NCBI GenBank assembly: GCA_905214155.1
Contig: CAJMLC010000026.1
Span: 1 to 15,866 of the forward strand
Origin: an uncultured bacterium
GTDB taxonomy: Bacteria > Bacillota > Clostridia > Oscillospirales > Oscillospiraceae
Length of the DNA: 15,866 nt
Direction of reading: 5' to 3'
Shown here piece by piece: positions 1 to 7,861 of this stretch (positions are counted from its first letter, which is position 1; the number at the start of each line of letters is the position of its first letter). Under the pieces are notes generated by a model. It saw only the letters and a program-made list of their open reading frames with translations, was not told the origin of the DNA and made no database searches. A program made the position numbers and the translations under genes.

Positions 1-45
1 TTCCCTCCGAAGCTTTCAGCCAGACAGTTTTTTTTACATCCTGAA

Positions 46-74
46 GGGAGAGACTTCTTTTGGAAGTCTCTCCC
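46..74. other. perfect 12-bp hairpin near the window end
   Basis: GGGAGAGACTTC (46-57) and GAAGTCTCTCCC (63-74) pair perfectly around a 5-base loop. On the minus strand the downstream sequence is TTCAGGATG followed by a run of A, so there is no U-tract. It might still stop or protect the operon transcript, but this is not a canonical terminator. Bases 1-250 hold no convincing gene. Confidence 0.55.
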
Positions 75-82
75 CCTCTGTT

Positions 83-126
83 TGTCAGGCCCTTTTTCCG
101 ACGGCACCATCGTCAGCAGCCTGACA
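83..126. repeat. inverted repeat TGTCAGGC...GCCTGACA in the end-of-window gap
   Basis: There is a perfect 8-base inverted repeat (83-90 and 119-126) with an inner GACG/CGTC pairing (100-103 and 110-113), so a two-stem hairpin can form on either strand. It lies about 125 bases downstream of the lipoprotein stop. It is not followed by a U-run on the minus strand. It may be a dispersed intergenic repeat or a structured RNA; its function is unknown. Confidence 0.5.
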
Positions 127-250
127 CTCCTACATAAATTTGAACTGTCGAGAAATACAGCATTTTTCAGTGAAGTTGTCCGCTGTAGCTTCCCCCGGCC
201 CGACGGGAGCAGACTTTTCGGCAGGCCTGCTTTTGCGTTCCGAATTTCCG

Positions 251-1213
251 CTATGCCGCGGTCAGCTCCGTCATATCGAAAAGCCGGCTTTTTCCGTCCC
301 GAAAGCGCGCGTAGGCGGTCAGCGCATAGTAGGCCTGCTCGGTCGCCATGCCGTTGACCTCGACCAGCTCCGCCGAATGGTAAAAGCCGTCGTCCAATAC
401 AAAATCGCACAGCGCGTCAAGCACGCTCCTGCCGTTTTTGAGGAAGCGTGCATCCTTCTGCGGATCGATGCCCAGCGCCGTCAGCGCGACGATGACCTGC
501 GCGCACGATTCGCTGTTTTCGCTGCCCCAGCTTGCAAAGCAGCCGTTTTCCAGCTGCATTTCGCTCAGGCATTGCAGTGCGCCCTCGATCGCCTCGGCGA
601 CCTCCCCGCGCTCGCGGTAGGGCGCGAGCGCCGTCAGCGCCATGGCGGTCATATCCGCATCGGAAGCGTCGCCGGAAAAGCACCAGCCGCCGTCCGCCTT
701 ACGCTCGCGCAGAAGTAGGCGGATCAGCGCCTCGCGCGTCGTCTGCTCCTCGCCCGGCTGCGCATCGGGAATTTCGTAGCCGCCGCAGTCCAGCGCGATG
801 AGCGCCCAGATCGGGCCGTTGAGGCCCTGATAGGAGACGAATGTCATGTCCGTCAGACCCTCCAGAAGATTCACGCCGCCGATGTCCGTCACATCGCCGC
901 CCGCGGCGGTCACACCGAGGATGATGCGCGAATTTTCCGTGGATTTGGCGTGGTCGAGGCGCACCGTTCCGATTGAGCGGACGTAATCTTCGACAGTTTG
1001 CAGGTATGCCTGCGCGGTCTCCTGCTTCAGAAGCCCCGAACGGCTCAGGCCGATGACCGCCCACTCGCCGCCGATGGAACCAACGCCGTAGTCCTCCTGC
1101 GCCGCAAGGGCCTGTCCGGTGCGGCGATAGGCCGCCTGCCACGGCTCCTCCGCGCCGCAGGCGCAGAGGAGAAGCAGCAGTACAAGAAGCGCGGCAAAAA
1201 TTCGTTTTTTCAT
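251..1213 (-). CDS. lipoprotein with alpha/alpha-toroid domain (intrinsic-factor alpha-domain / prenyltransferase-like)
   Basis: The start is ATG at 1213 with AGGAGG four bases upstream; a longer frame from TTG at 1264 has no site and would bury the signal peptide. The product is 320 aa. Residues 1-18 are a lipoprotein signal (KKR, Leu-rich core, lipobox LCAC, lipidated Cys19). The rest is a repeated-helix toroid of the prenyltransferase/squalene-oxidase-repeat type: GEWAVIGLSRSG (49-60), DIGGVNLLEGL (110-120), LNGPIWALIALD (131-142), ADGGWCFSG (173-181), DADMTAMALTALAPY (185-199), SESCAQVIVALTALGIDP (234-251) and NGMATEQAYYALTAY (287-301). No cyclase DxDD motif is seen, and the protein is extracytoplasmic, so a terpene-cyclase role is unlikely. 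The same fold forms the alpha domain of intrinsic factor and transcobalamin. It lies 85 bases after the previous stop and is probably in the same operon as the DUF4430 protein, which would supply the beta half. Confidence 0.88.
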   Translation of the reverse strand: MKKRIFAALLVLLLLLCACGAEEPWQAAYRRTGQALAAQEDYGVGSIGGEWAVIGLSRSGLLKQETAQAYLQTVEDYVRSIGTVRLDHAKSTENSRIILGVTAAGGDVTDIGGVNLLEGLTDMTFVSYQGLNGPIWALIALDCGGYEIPDAQPGEEQTTREALIRLLLRERKADGGWCFSGDASDADMTAMALTALAPYRERGEVAEAIEGALQCLSEMQLENGCFASWGSENSESCAQVIVALTALGIDPQKDARFLKNGRSVLDALCDFVLDDGFYHSAELVEVNGMATEQAYYALTAYARFRDGKSRLFDMTELTAA

Positions 1214-1298
1214 GCGTCCTCCTAGCGTCGTTTGACGAGGGCACACATGGTTTTTCCTGGCCAAAACGACATTTGGTTTCGTTATCCTCGTTGATGGG

Positions 1299-3545
1299 CT
1301 ATAAAAAGCGGATGTATTTCAGGCGGATCCTGCGCAGAAGGTTGGATCTTTTCCACGTTCTGCCCCAGATCTCATCCTTCAGGGAGAGCAGCTCCTGCCG
1401 CTGCTGCTCCTGCATGGCATGGCCGCTGAAGCTGGCCTCCTGCCAGATCGCGGTGGCGCTGCGGTAGCGCGCGCGGAGATCCTCATCCACAAAGGCGGCA
1501 TAGTCCTCCGGCGGGCAGTTCATCGCCCTCAGCCCCTGCGCGCGCAGGACGTCCATGGTGTAATCATAGATCGCGCGGATGGCCGCGGGCAGGTCGTCCG
1601 AGAGGAAGCCCGCCTTGCGTCTGGCCGTCTTTTTCCGCTCCCAGACAAGCCAGAGAACGAACAGAACAAGCAGCGCCGCGGCGGTCAGGATCGCCAGCGC
1701 CAGCAAAATCTGGAGCCGGTGGCGGAGCCAAAAGTCCAGCAGTGTGGGATCCTCGGTATCGTCGCTCTGCGGCTGATCCTCGGTGTTATCGACCGCGCGG
1801 TCATGCGGCTGCTGGCCGATCAGGCCGGAAATGTCCTGATAGCGTTCCGCCTGCTCCATCGCGGAGAAGTACGGCGGCGTCACCTCAAACGGCAGCCAGC
1901 CCACGCCGTCCTGATAGTATTCCACCCATGCGTGTGCCGCCGCGCCGGTGAGCGAAAGCGTCTGCCCGGCGGAAAGCACCTGCGCGTCCTGCTTGGTGAC
2001 CAAAAATCCCTCGACATAGCGCGCGGGGATGCCGTAATAGCGGAACATCAGCGCCGCAGCCGTGGCATAGTGGATGTCATAGCCCTTCTGCGTGCCGTCG
2101 AGGAAGTTCAGGACGAAGTCGATCCCGTCGCCGACGGGCGCGAGGTTCGTTTCCTCGTAGTCTATGTAGCTCGTGAGGTAAAAAAGAATATTCTGCTTTG
2201 CATTCTGATAGTCAAAATGCGTCTCGCCCTCCTCCACCGAATAATCGCCCAGCTTTTCCGCGAGATAGCTGCGGATGTCCGAGGGAATCGCGGTGTAATT
2301 CTGATAGGCAAAGGCATTGTAGGCCGCCTCATCGCGCAGGAACTGCGTGTCCTCCGGAAGCTGCGCAAGCGAAGCGTTGATCTTCTGGTACTGTGTGATC
2401 AGCCCCGTCCCGGCAGAGAGCGTATAGCTGCGTTGCCCGTAGAAGCCCTGCGCCGCAAGCGTGCAGTCGCCCACGGCGGACGCATCCAGCCCGGCGCTGT
2501 CCGGCAGCAGCTCATAGGGGGCATAGAGATAACGCGAGGAGAGGCCAACATTTTCAACGGTGAGGCTGTTCTTCGTTTCCAGAAGCTCCGGCAGCACCGA
2601 ATCCGTCGCCGCAGCGATCTGCGCCTGCGCATAGAAGCCGTCCTGATGCAGCCAGTAGAAGCTGTCCGAAGCGGGATAGAGCGTCTCGGCATCCAGCGCG
2701 GTCCAGCGGTTGTTTTCATAGATCTCGCCCGTGAAGCCGCGCAGATAATAGGACGCAGGCGTCTGCATGGTGATGTTCAAAACGGTCTCCTGCGTGGTGC
2801 GGCGCGGGCCGACATTCCGCAGGTCACCCTCCGGCAGACCCGCGGCGGCGTTGCTTCCGTAGCGAAGCGTCTGCACCTGCTGCCGCGTCCACTGCACGGC
2901 GCGATCCAGAAGCGCGGGCTTTGCGCTCTGCCAGCCGTTCAGCGCCAGCGCAAACGCAAGCACCAGCGCGGCGGCGCGGAGCCATGCGCCCATGCCGTCG
3001 CTTCCGCCAAAGAGCAGAAGGTAACCGAGCAGCTCCGCCAGCGCGGCGGCGAGCAGCCAGCCCGCCGTCAGGCGCGGCGCAAAAAGCAGGCACAGCGCGG
3101 CAAGCAGCGCCGTCAGGCACCAGAAGCCGCCCGCGCTGCGGCGGCGCGTCAGGCTCGCGCTCCACACGCCGAGCAGCGCGCCGAGCATACACAGAAGCAG
3201 CGCCGCGCCGCGTTCCTCCGCGACGGCGAACAGCTCCGGATTCCCGGCGTGCAGGTGCTTCCATGCGTCAAGCACGCCGTTTGCCAGCGCGGCGACCCCG
3301 CTCACAGCCGCCCGCCAGAAAACTGCCGCCGTGACCGCGCAGGCGCCCAGCCACAGAGCCGGCGCCAGCCAGACACGCCTGCGCCAGAAGGCCATAGTAA
3401 CAGCCGCCGCTGCCGCGATCAGCACGGGAAGCAGGCAGCTCTCCTCCGGCAGGAAGGCCGCCGCCGTCAGCCAGACGAGTGCCGCGGCAAGCAGCGCCGC
3501 GGCAAGGCAGGCGCGCAGGCGGGAAAGCAAATCATTACAGTGCAA
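1299..3545 (-). CDS. multi-pass membrane transglutaminase-fold protein, catalytic Cys replaced by Asp
   Basis: The product is 748 aa from a TTG start that overlaps the DUF58 stop. The N-terminal part has about six or seven membrane helices (within residues 12-205), followed by an extracytoplasmic beta-rich region (~230-430). The transglutaminase-like core spans about 440-560, a further membrane helix ~611-635, and a C-terminal helical cytoplasmic tail resembles those of TgpA-type proteins. In active members the core reads K-G-Y-C-x-H-F-A; here it is KGYDIHYATAAALMF with Asp490 (codon GAC at 2076-2078) where the nucleophilic Cys belongs. The rest is well kept: YYGIPARYVEGF (503-514), AAHAWVEYY with His538, and GWLPFEVTP with Glu554 near the acidic triad position. 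It is therefore probably catalytically dead as a transglutaminase or protease and may act as a binding or scaffold domain. It completes a MoxR-DUF58-transglutaminase module. Confidence 0.9.
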   Translation of the reverse strand: MHCNDLLSRLRACLAAALLAAALVWLTAAAFLPEESCLLPVLIAAAAAVTMAFWRRRVWLAPALWLGACAVTAAVFWRAAVSGVAALANGVLDAWKHLHAGNPELFAVAEERGAALLLCMLGALLGVWSASLTRRRSAGGFWCLTALLAALCLLFAPRLTAGWLLAAALAELLGYLLLFGGSDGMGAWLRAAALVLAFALALNGWQSAKPALLDRAVQWTRQQVQTLRYGSNAAAGLPEGDLRNVGPRRTTQETVLNITMQTPASYYLRGFTGEIYENNRWTALDAETLYPASDSFYWLHQDGFYAQAQIAAATDSVLPELLETKNSLTVENVGLSSRYLYAPYELLPDSAGLDASAVGDCTLAAQGFYGQRSYTLSAGTGLITQYQKINASLAQLPEDTQFLRDEAAYNAFAYQNYTAIPSDIRSYLAEKLGDYSVEEGETHFDYQNAKQNILFYLTSYIDYEETNLAPVGDGIDFVLNFLDGTQKGYDIHYATAAALMFRYYGIPARYVEGFLVTKQDAQVLSAGQTLSLTGAAAHAWVEYYQDGVGWLPFEVTPPYFSAMEQAERYQDISGLIGQQPHDRAVDNTEDQPQSDDTEDPTLLDFWLRHRLQILLALAILTAAALLVLFVLWLVWERKKTARRKAGFLSDDLPAAIRAIYDYTMDVLRAQGLRAMNCPPEDYAAFVDEDLRARYRSATAIWQEASFSGHAMQEQQRQELLSLKDEIWGRTWKRSNLLRRIRLKYIRFL

Positions 3546-4638
3546 GGAACACGCCTCCCTCCCGATCGAGCCGTCCGGCGCGCAGCACGGTCACCGCGCC
3601 GCCGTCCGCTGCCTGCACATCCTGCTGCTCCTGCCGCAGCGTGAGCAGGACGACATGGGCATAGTTCAAGGGGCCACGCGTTGTAAGCCAGCGCTGCACC
3701 GTGGTCGTTTCGTCCGGAACGATCTGCGCAGCCAGCAGCTCGGCCAGCGCCTGCGTCAGCGTGTCGTCGCTCTCAGCCTGCGCCGTGGCAATGCAGTCCT
3801 CTTCGCGGTCAAACCATGCGATCTGATGCGCAAAGCCCGCAGAGCACAGCGCGGCAGAAACCGACGCGGTCAGCTCGCCCAGCGCCTCGCAGTCCTCCGG
3901 GGCGCAGGGCACGGACACGCTGTTGTCCATGAGCAGTAAAATGGAATGATTGACCGGCAGACCGAGCTGGCGCACGATCACCTCGCCGGTCTTTTCCGTC
4001 AGCTTCCAGTGGATGCTGCGCACGCGGTCGCCGGGGACGTACTCGCGCAGGGCGAAGGTCTCGCTGGGGTCGTCGCCCGGATGGTGCATAGAGTATTCGT
4101 CACTGTCCAGCTCCACGCTGGAGCGGTCGGAGAAGGATAGCTGTACCGGGTACAATTCCGGCAGCACAAGGCTGTAGGCGCGTGCGTCACAGGAAATTTT
4201 TCTTCCGTACAGGCCAAACAGATCATAGACCCGCAGGTCGCGCAGGGAAAATTCGAGCTTGCCGCAGCGCTGCACGGAGAACGCCGCTGCGGCGCTGCGC
4301 TTCTGCTTCCCCGCGACCGAAAAGCGCAGACGGCGCTCGCCCTGCTCGCCCGTCAGGAGGTTGCGGCAGCCGACGCGCAGGCAGACCGCCGCGCAGGTCA
4401 GAACGGAGCCGTTCTCCACGGTGAGCAAGGCTTCCGCCGTTTCTCCCTTCTGCGCGGAGAGCTGGGCGCACAGCGACACACGCAGGTATCTGTCGGCCAG
4501 CGCGGTCAGCGCGATCTCAAGCGCCGCAGCGCCGAGGCTTCCGGCCAGAATACAGCCCGGCATCGCGCTTTTGCTCAGCGCCCAGACGAGAAGCCACCCA
4601 AGAAGCCACAGCCCATAGGCGATCCGATGTCCGACCAT
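3535..4638 (-). CDS. DUF58 domain protein (vWA-like partner of MoxR)
   Basis: The product is 367 aa with ATG at 4638, only 3 bases after the MoxR stop, so translational coupling is likely. Two N-terminal hydrophobic segments (about 7-21 and 26-45) anchor it in the membrane. A beta-rich middle part follows (55-165). The DUF58 signature is clear: LREYVPGDRVRSIHWKLT (197-214) and TGEVIVRQ (217-224). Next comes a vWA-like strand with a metal-site-like DNSVS (238-242, D-x-S-x-S), which suggests a partly retained MIDAS. DUF58 proteins are typical partners of MoxR ATPases and often sit beside transglutaminase-fold membrane proteins, as here. The last codons overlap the next gene's TTG start by 11 bases. 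Confidence 0.93.
   Translation of the reverse strand: MVGHRIAYGLWLLGWLLVWALSKSAMPGCILAGSLGAAALEIALTALADRYLRVSLCAQLSAQKGETAEALLTVENGSVLTCAAVCLRVGCRNLLTGEQGERRLRFSVAGKQKRSAAAAFSVQRCGKLEFSLRDLRVYDLFGLYGRKISCDARAYSLVLPELYPVQLSFSDRSSVELDSDEYSMHHPGDDPSETFALREYVPGDRVRSIHWKLTEKTGEVIVRQLGLPVNHSILLLMDNSVSVPCAPEDCEALGELTASVSAALCSAGFAHQIAWFDREEDCIATAQAESDDTLTQALAELLAAQIVPDETTTVQRWLTTRGPLNYAHVVLLTLRQEQQDVQAADGGAVTVLRAGRLDREGGVFLAL
3554..3563 (-). promoter_or_regulatory. strong ribosome binding site deciding a TTG start
   Basis: The minus strand reads GGGAGGGAGG inside the end of the DUF58 gene, 8 bases before TTG at 3545. The first in-frame ATG would be codon 51 and would delete the first membrane helices, so this site supports the TTG start of the transglutaminase-fold protein. 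Confidence 0.65.
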
Positions 4639-4641
4639 GGC

Positions 4642-5574
4642 TCAGATGTGATCCGGGCGGCGCACCTGCTCCAGAAGCCCGGTGAGCACGTCGGCCGCGG
4701 TCGTGTCGGAGATCTTTGCCTTGGGCGCGAGGAACAGACGGTGCGCGCAGACGTCGATGAACACGCTCTGCACGTCCTCCGGGAGAACATAGTCCCGACC
4801 GTGCATGAAGGCGCGGCTCTTTGCCATGCGGCACACAGCCAGCGCGCCGCGCGGGCTGACGCCCAGCAGCACCAGAGGATGCGCGCGCGTGGCCTCGGTC
4901 AGGCGCGTCACATATTCCAGCAGGGGGTCTGCCATATGGACGGACTGCGCCTGCCGCTGCATCTCCAGCAGCGCCTCGGCCGAGGAGACCTCCCGCACCT
5001 GCGTCAGCGGGTCGTCCTGCTGACGGTCGCGGAGGATATTGACTTGACTTTCAAAATCGGGATAGCCCATTTCCAGCCGCACCATGAAGCGGTCGAGCTG
5101 AGCCTGCGGCAGGAGCTGCGTGCCCGCCGAGCCGACGGGGTTCTGCGTGGCGATGACGGCGAAGGGCACGGGCAGAGGATGCGTCACGCCGTCCACCGTG
5201 ACCTGCCGCTCCTCCATGACCTCCAGAAGCGCTGCCTGCGTCTTGCTGGAGGTACGGTTGATCTCGTCGGCCAGCAGAAGATTCGTCATGACCGCGCCGG
5301 GCTGATAGACGAAGGTCCCGCTTTCCTTGCGGTAAATGGAGAAGCCGACAATATCCGAGGGCAGCACGTCGGGCGTGAACTGGATGCGGCCGTAACGCAG
5401 GCCGAGCGCGCGGTGGAAGGCCAGCGCAGCCGTCGTTTTGCCGGTGCCGGGGACGTCGTCCAGCAGCACATGACCGCGGGAGATCAGCGTCATGAGAATC
5501 TTTTCCATCACGTCGTCCTTGCCGACGATGACTTTATGTACTTCTGCGAGGATCTGATTTACGTTGCTGTTCAT
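4642..5574 (-). CDS. MoxR-family AAA+ ATPase
   Basis: The start is ATG at 5574 (MNSNVNQ), 6-7 bases after AAAGGAG; an upstream in-frame ATG at 5592 overlaps the preceding stop and lacks a site of its own. The product is 310 aa, normal for MoxR proteins. Visible motifs are Walker A GTGKTT (43-48), Walker B LLLADE (99-104) followed by INR..KTQAALLEVMEE, sensor 1 ATQNP (142-146), the arginine-finger region LDRF (160-163) and sensor 2 GVSPRG (238-243). MoxR ATPases are cytoplasmic, chaperone-like machines that usually act with neighbouring von Willebrand-type (DUF58) proteins to insert metals or cofactors or to activate partner complexes. Here the ATPase is translationally packed with DUF58 and transglutaminase-fold genes (gap 3 bases, then overlap). 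All ATPase residues look intact. Its client is unknown; the surface proteins of the same operon are the obvious candidates. Confidence 0.95.
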   Translation of the reverse strand: MNSNVNQILAEVHKVIVGKDDVMEKILMTLISRGHVLLDDVPGTGKTTAALAFHRALGLRYGRIQFTPDVLPSDIVGFSIYRKESGTFVYQPGAVMTNLLLADEINRTSSKTQAALLEVMEERQVTVDGVTHPLPVPFAVIATQNPVGSAGTQLLPQAQLDRFMVRLEMGYPDFESQVNILRDRQQDDPLTQVREVSSAEALLEMQRQAQSVHMADPLLEYVTRLTEATRAHPLVLLGVSPRGALAVCRMAKSRAFMHGRDYVLPEDVQSVFIDVCAHRLFLAPKAKISDTTAADVLTGLLEQVRRPDHI

Positions 5575-5585
5575 GCGTTTCTCCT

Positions 5586-7784
5586 TTACCATTCTTTATA
5601 GTAGTTTCTGTTGCTGTTGCCGTAGTTGCCGCCGGTCGCGGGAGAGAAGCCGCCGATGTCCTTGCCGAGGGCAAGCGTGAAGCGCACGCGGATCACCGCG
5701 CCGTCCTGCGGCTTGCAGGCATTCATGCCGTAGCCGGGATAGCGGCCGTTGCAGGAGTACATCCAGCCCGACCAGCGGTAATAGTCGAATTCGCCCAGAG
5801 AGTCCATGGAGGCCGGCCTCGGGTCGTCGCCCGCGCCGAAGGCGTCCATGCCGTCTTCAATGATGATCTGCTTCAGCTCCGGGTCGATAGAATAGCTGTT
5901 GTTGATGCCGGGCTTGCCGATAGAGGCCAGATAATAGCTGCTGGCGGAGCAGGTGTAGCCGTTCTCCTCCAGAAGATCGCGGACGATCGTCAGCACGTCC
6001 GTGCCGCCCGGCACCGTGACCTGCGTCGGCGGGATCAGATAGCCCAGCCCGACGGTCGTGGCCTCGACGCTGACGGTGATGGTCACGTCTCCCTTTTCAT
6101 AGTAGACCGTCCAGCTGCGCGTGACGCTGTAGCCGTCCTCGTCCGTTGCGGTCACGGTGATGGTGTTCGCGCCCTCTATGCTCAGGTAGGTGTTGTAGCC
6201 GAAGCTCGCGCCGGTCTGGCTGCAAGGCGATTCGATCCGTGTGCCGTTGATATAGACCTCGTAATTGTTCAGGTAAAGCTGCTCGTTGTTCCAGCTTCGG
6301 GCGTCGATGACCGTGATGATGTCCGGGCTTTTCAGAACCAGTCCGTCCTCCAGACCGATCACCGTATCGCCGACCTCGATGGTCGCGGCAATGCTGGGAT
6401 ATTTGTCCGGCGGGGTCGTACCGGGATTGCGGTGGAAGCGGACCGTCCATTTATAGCTCTGCCGCTCGCCATCGGCGTCCAGATAGCGCAGCAGCAGATA
6501 TTTCGGCCTGCGCGTATCGACCTGCACGGTGTACCAGCCGTCGGCGCTGGGCTGGAGAAGGTTGTCGTCATAGCGCACCTGCGTGATCTGCTCCTTGCCC
6601 GTTTCCTGATTCAGATAGAAGCGGAAGCGGAATTCCTTGGAGTCCAGATACAGCGGCAGCTCCTCGCTGATGTGCTGCGGTTGCTTGGTGTCGTTGTCGA
6701 TGACGGTGTCCGAGAAGCTCGTGGTGATCTTGAAGCCGTCCTCGCGGTAGTCGATGCGATAGGTTTCCGAGGCGCTGCCGACGCGGTCGCTGGCGCTGAC
6801 CTTGATCACATTCGTGCCGAATTGCAGCGTGACGTCGAAGGTGTCGGAAGAGGACGTGACGGTCTTGCCGTTCAGCCGCACCGCCGCGCGCAGCGGCAAT
6901 CCGTCGCGCAGACCGTAGGCCACGAAGCGCAGCCTGCTCTCGGCCGTGCTGTGCAGCTCGCTCAGAGGCGTGCTGTCCTGCGCGCGGTAGGCGACGATCA
7001 CGGTTTCGCCCGCGGGGCTGTAGCTGACGGTGTAGGCGCGGGAAGCGATGATGTTGTCCGTGCCGTCAAAGTAGGCCACGCGCACGACGATGGTGTTCGT
7101 GCCCTCGGCCAGCCGGATCATCACGCTGGTGGACGCGGCGCGGAAGGAGAGCTCCTCCCCGTTGATGATCACCGTCAGCCCGCGCACCTGCAAAAGCGGC
7201 TTTAAGTGCCGGATGGTGAAGGTATAGTCGCTGTAATCGACAGTATCGCCGTCAATGATGCTGGTTTCAAAATAGCGGTCGGGGTCGCCCACCTCGGAGC
7301 TGCCCGGCTCCTCGGACGGCTCACGCGACGGCGTCTGGCCGCCGGAGCCGCCGCCGCTGCCGCTGATGTCCAGAAGGTCGCCGATGTTCGTGCGGCCCGG
7401 CGTGGTGACCGGTTCCTCCGCGGAAACGTCGCCGGGATCGTCCGGCGTGGGAATGGGATCCTCCGGCTGATCCTGCGGCGGCGCGGTCTCTTCGGGCTGC
7501 TCCGTCTGTTCCGGCTGCTCCGTCTGCGCCTCGCTCGGTTCGGTGGAGGGTTCCTCCGGTTCCGTCGACGGTTCGGTCTGCTGGTTGTCATTTGCATTGT
7601 CGAGCCGCTTCAGATTGTCGGCGTCGTACAAAAGCTCGGCATCCGACAGCAGCATCCGCGAGGCCGGCTCCTGCTCCTGCCGCTGCGGCTCGCCCTTCTG
7701 CAAATTCAGAAAGGAAAAGCCCAATGCAAGGCATAAAAGAAGAAGCAGCCCCGCTCGGAGAAACGGCTCAAATCGTTTTTTCAC
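5586..7784 (-). CDS. membrane-anchored Ig-like protein with C-terminal DUF4430 (transcobalamin beta-domain-like) module
   Basis: The preferred start is GTG at 7784 (VKKRF), because AGAGGTGAG sits 5 bases upstream; GTG at 7793 is an in-frame alternative. The product is 732 aa. A basic N-terminus is followed by one hydrophobic segment (about 8-28) with no clear cleavage site, so it is probably a signal anchor. Residues ~65-165 are a Pro/Glu/Gln/Thr- and Gly/Ser-rich spacer. About four Ig/cadherin-like beta modules follow (~185-560), recognisable by GTNTIVVRV, GTNVIKVSA and GANTITVTA strands. The C-terminus (~566-710) is a DUF4430 domain: TVPGGTDVLTIVRDLLEENG, then SGWMYSCNGRYPG, a DGAVIRVRFT strand and ALGKDIGG. 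This family includes the C-terminal beta domain of human transcobalamin and intrinsic factor, which contacts B12. Corrinoid binding is inferred from family plus riboswitch. It lies 77 bases after gene 1 and 11 bases before the moxR-like start. Confidence 0.92.
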   Translation of the reverse strand: MKKRFEPFLRAGLLLLLCLALGFSFLNLQKGEPQRQEQEPASRMLLSDAELLYDADNLKRLDNANDNQQTEPSTEPEEPSTEPSEAQTEQPEQTEQPEETAPPQDQPEDPIPTPDDPGDVSAEEPVTTPGRTNIGDLLDISGSGGGSGGQTPSREPSEEPGSSEVGDPDRYFETSIIDGDTVDYSDYTFTIRHLKPLLQVRGLTVIINGEELSFRAASTSVMIRLAEGTNTIVVRVAYFDGTDNIIASRAYTVSYSPAGETVIVAYRAQDSTPLSELHSTAESRLRFVAYGLRDGLPLRAAVRLNGKTVTSSSDTFDVTLQFGTNVIKVSASDRVGSASETYRIDYREDGFKITTSFSDTVIDNDTKQPQHISEELPLYLDSKEFRFRFYLNQETGKEQITQVRYDDNLLQPSADGWYTVQVDTRRPKYLLLRYLDADGERQSYKWTVRFHRNPGTTPPDKYPSIAATIEVGDTVIGLEDGLVLKSPDIITVIDARSWNNEQLYLNNYEVYINGTRIESPCSQTGASFGYNTYLSIEGANTITVTATDEDGYSVTRSWTVYYEKGDVTITVSVEATTVGLGYLIPPTQVTVPGGTDVLTIVRDLLEENGYTCSASSYYLASIGKPGINNSYSIDPELKQIIIEDGMDAFGAGDDPRPASMDSLGEFDYYRWSGWMYSCNGRYPGYGMNACKPQDGAVIRVRFTLALGKDIGGFSPATGGNYGNSNRNYYKEW

Positions 7785-7813
7785 AGATCTCACCTCTGTT
7801 TCGGAACATCACG

Positions 7814-7847
7814 GGAAGGAGAAAGGCAGATTTACCCTTCTCCTTCC
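7814..7847 (-). other. intergenic hairpin between the giant protein and DUF4430 genes
   Basis: In the 77-base gap the minus strand has GGAAGGAGAAGG, a short loop and CCTTTCTCCTTCC: a 12-bp stem with one bulged T. No U-run follows, so it is not a standard terminator. It could be a processing or stabilising structure that tunes expression of the downstream genes relative to the giant first gene. That role is inference. Confidence 0.5.
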
Positions 7848-7861
7848 TGCGTTACATGACT

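Noticed and set aside
46..74. Operon terminator
   Set aside because: The stem is perfect but the minus strand continues with TTCAGGATG and an A-run instead of a U-run; kept only as a hairpin.
251..1213. Terpene cyclase / prenyltransferase enzyme
   Set aside because: The toroid repeats match, but there is no DxDD motif, and a lipoprotein signal places the protein outside the cell where such chemistry is unlikely.
1214..1298. Separate promoter for the toroid lipoprotein gene
   Set aside because: No convincing -35/-10 pair is seen in the 85-base gap on the minus strand; treated as part of the operon, though a weak internal promoter cannot be excluded.
1419..3644. Long open plus-strand frame opposite the transglutaminase-fold gene (similar long ones at 7592-9070, 9560-11224 and 11336-13717)
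   Set aside because: They are antisense to well-supported genes, have low-complexity Arg/Gln/Ala-rich translations with no recognisable domain, and are expected in GC-rich coding DNA.
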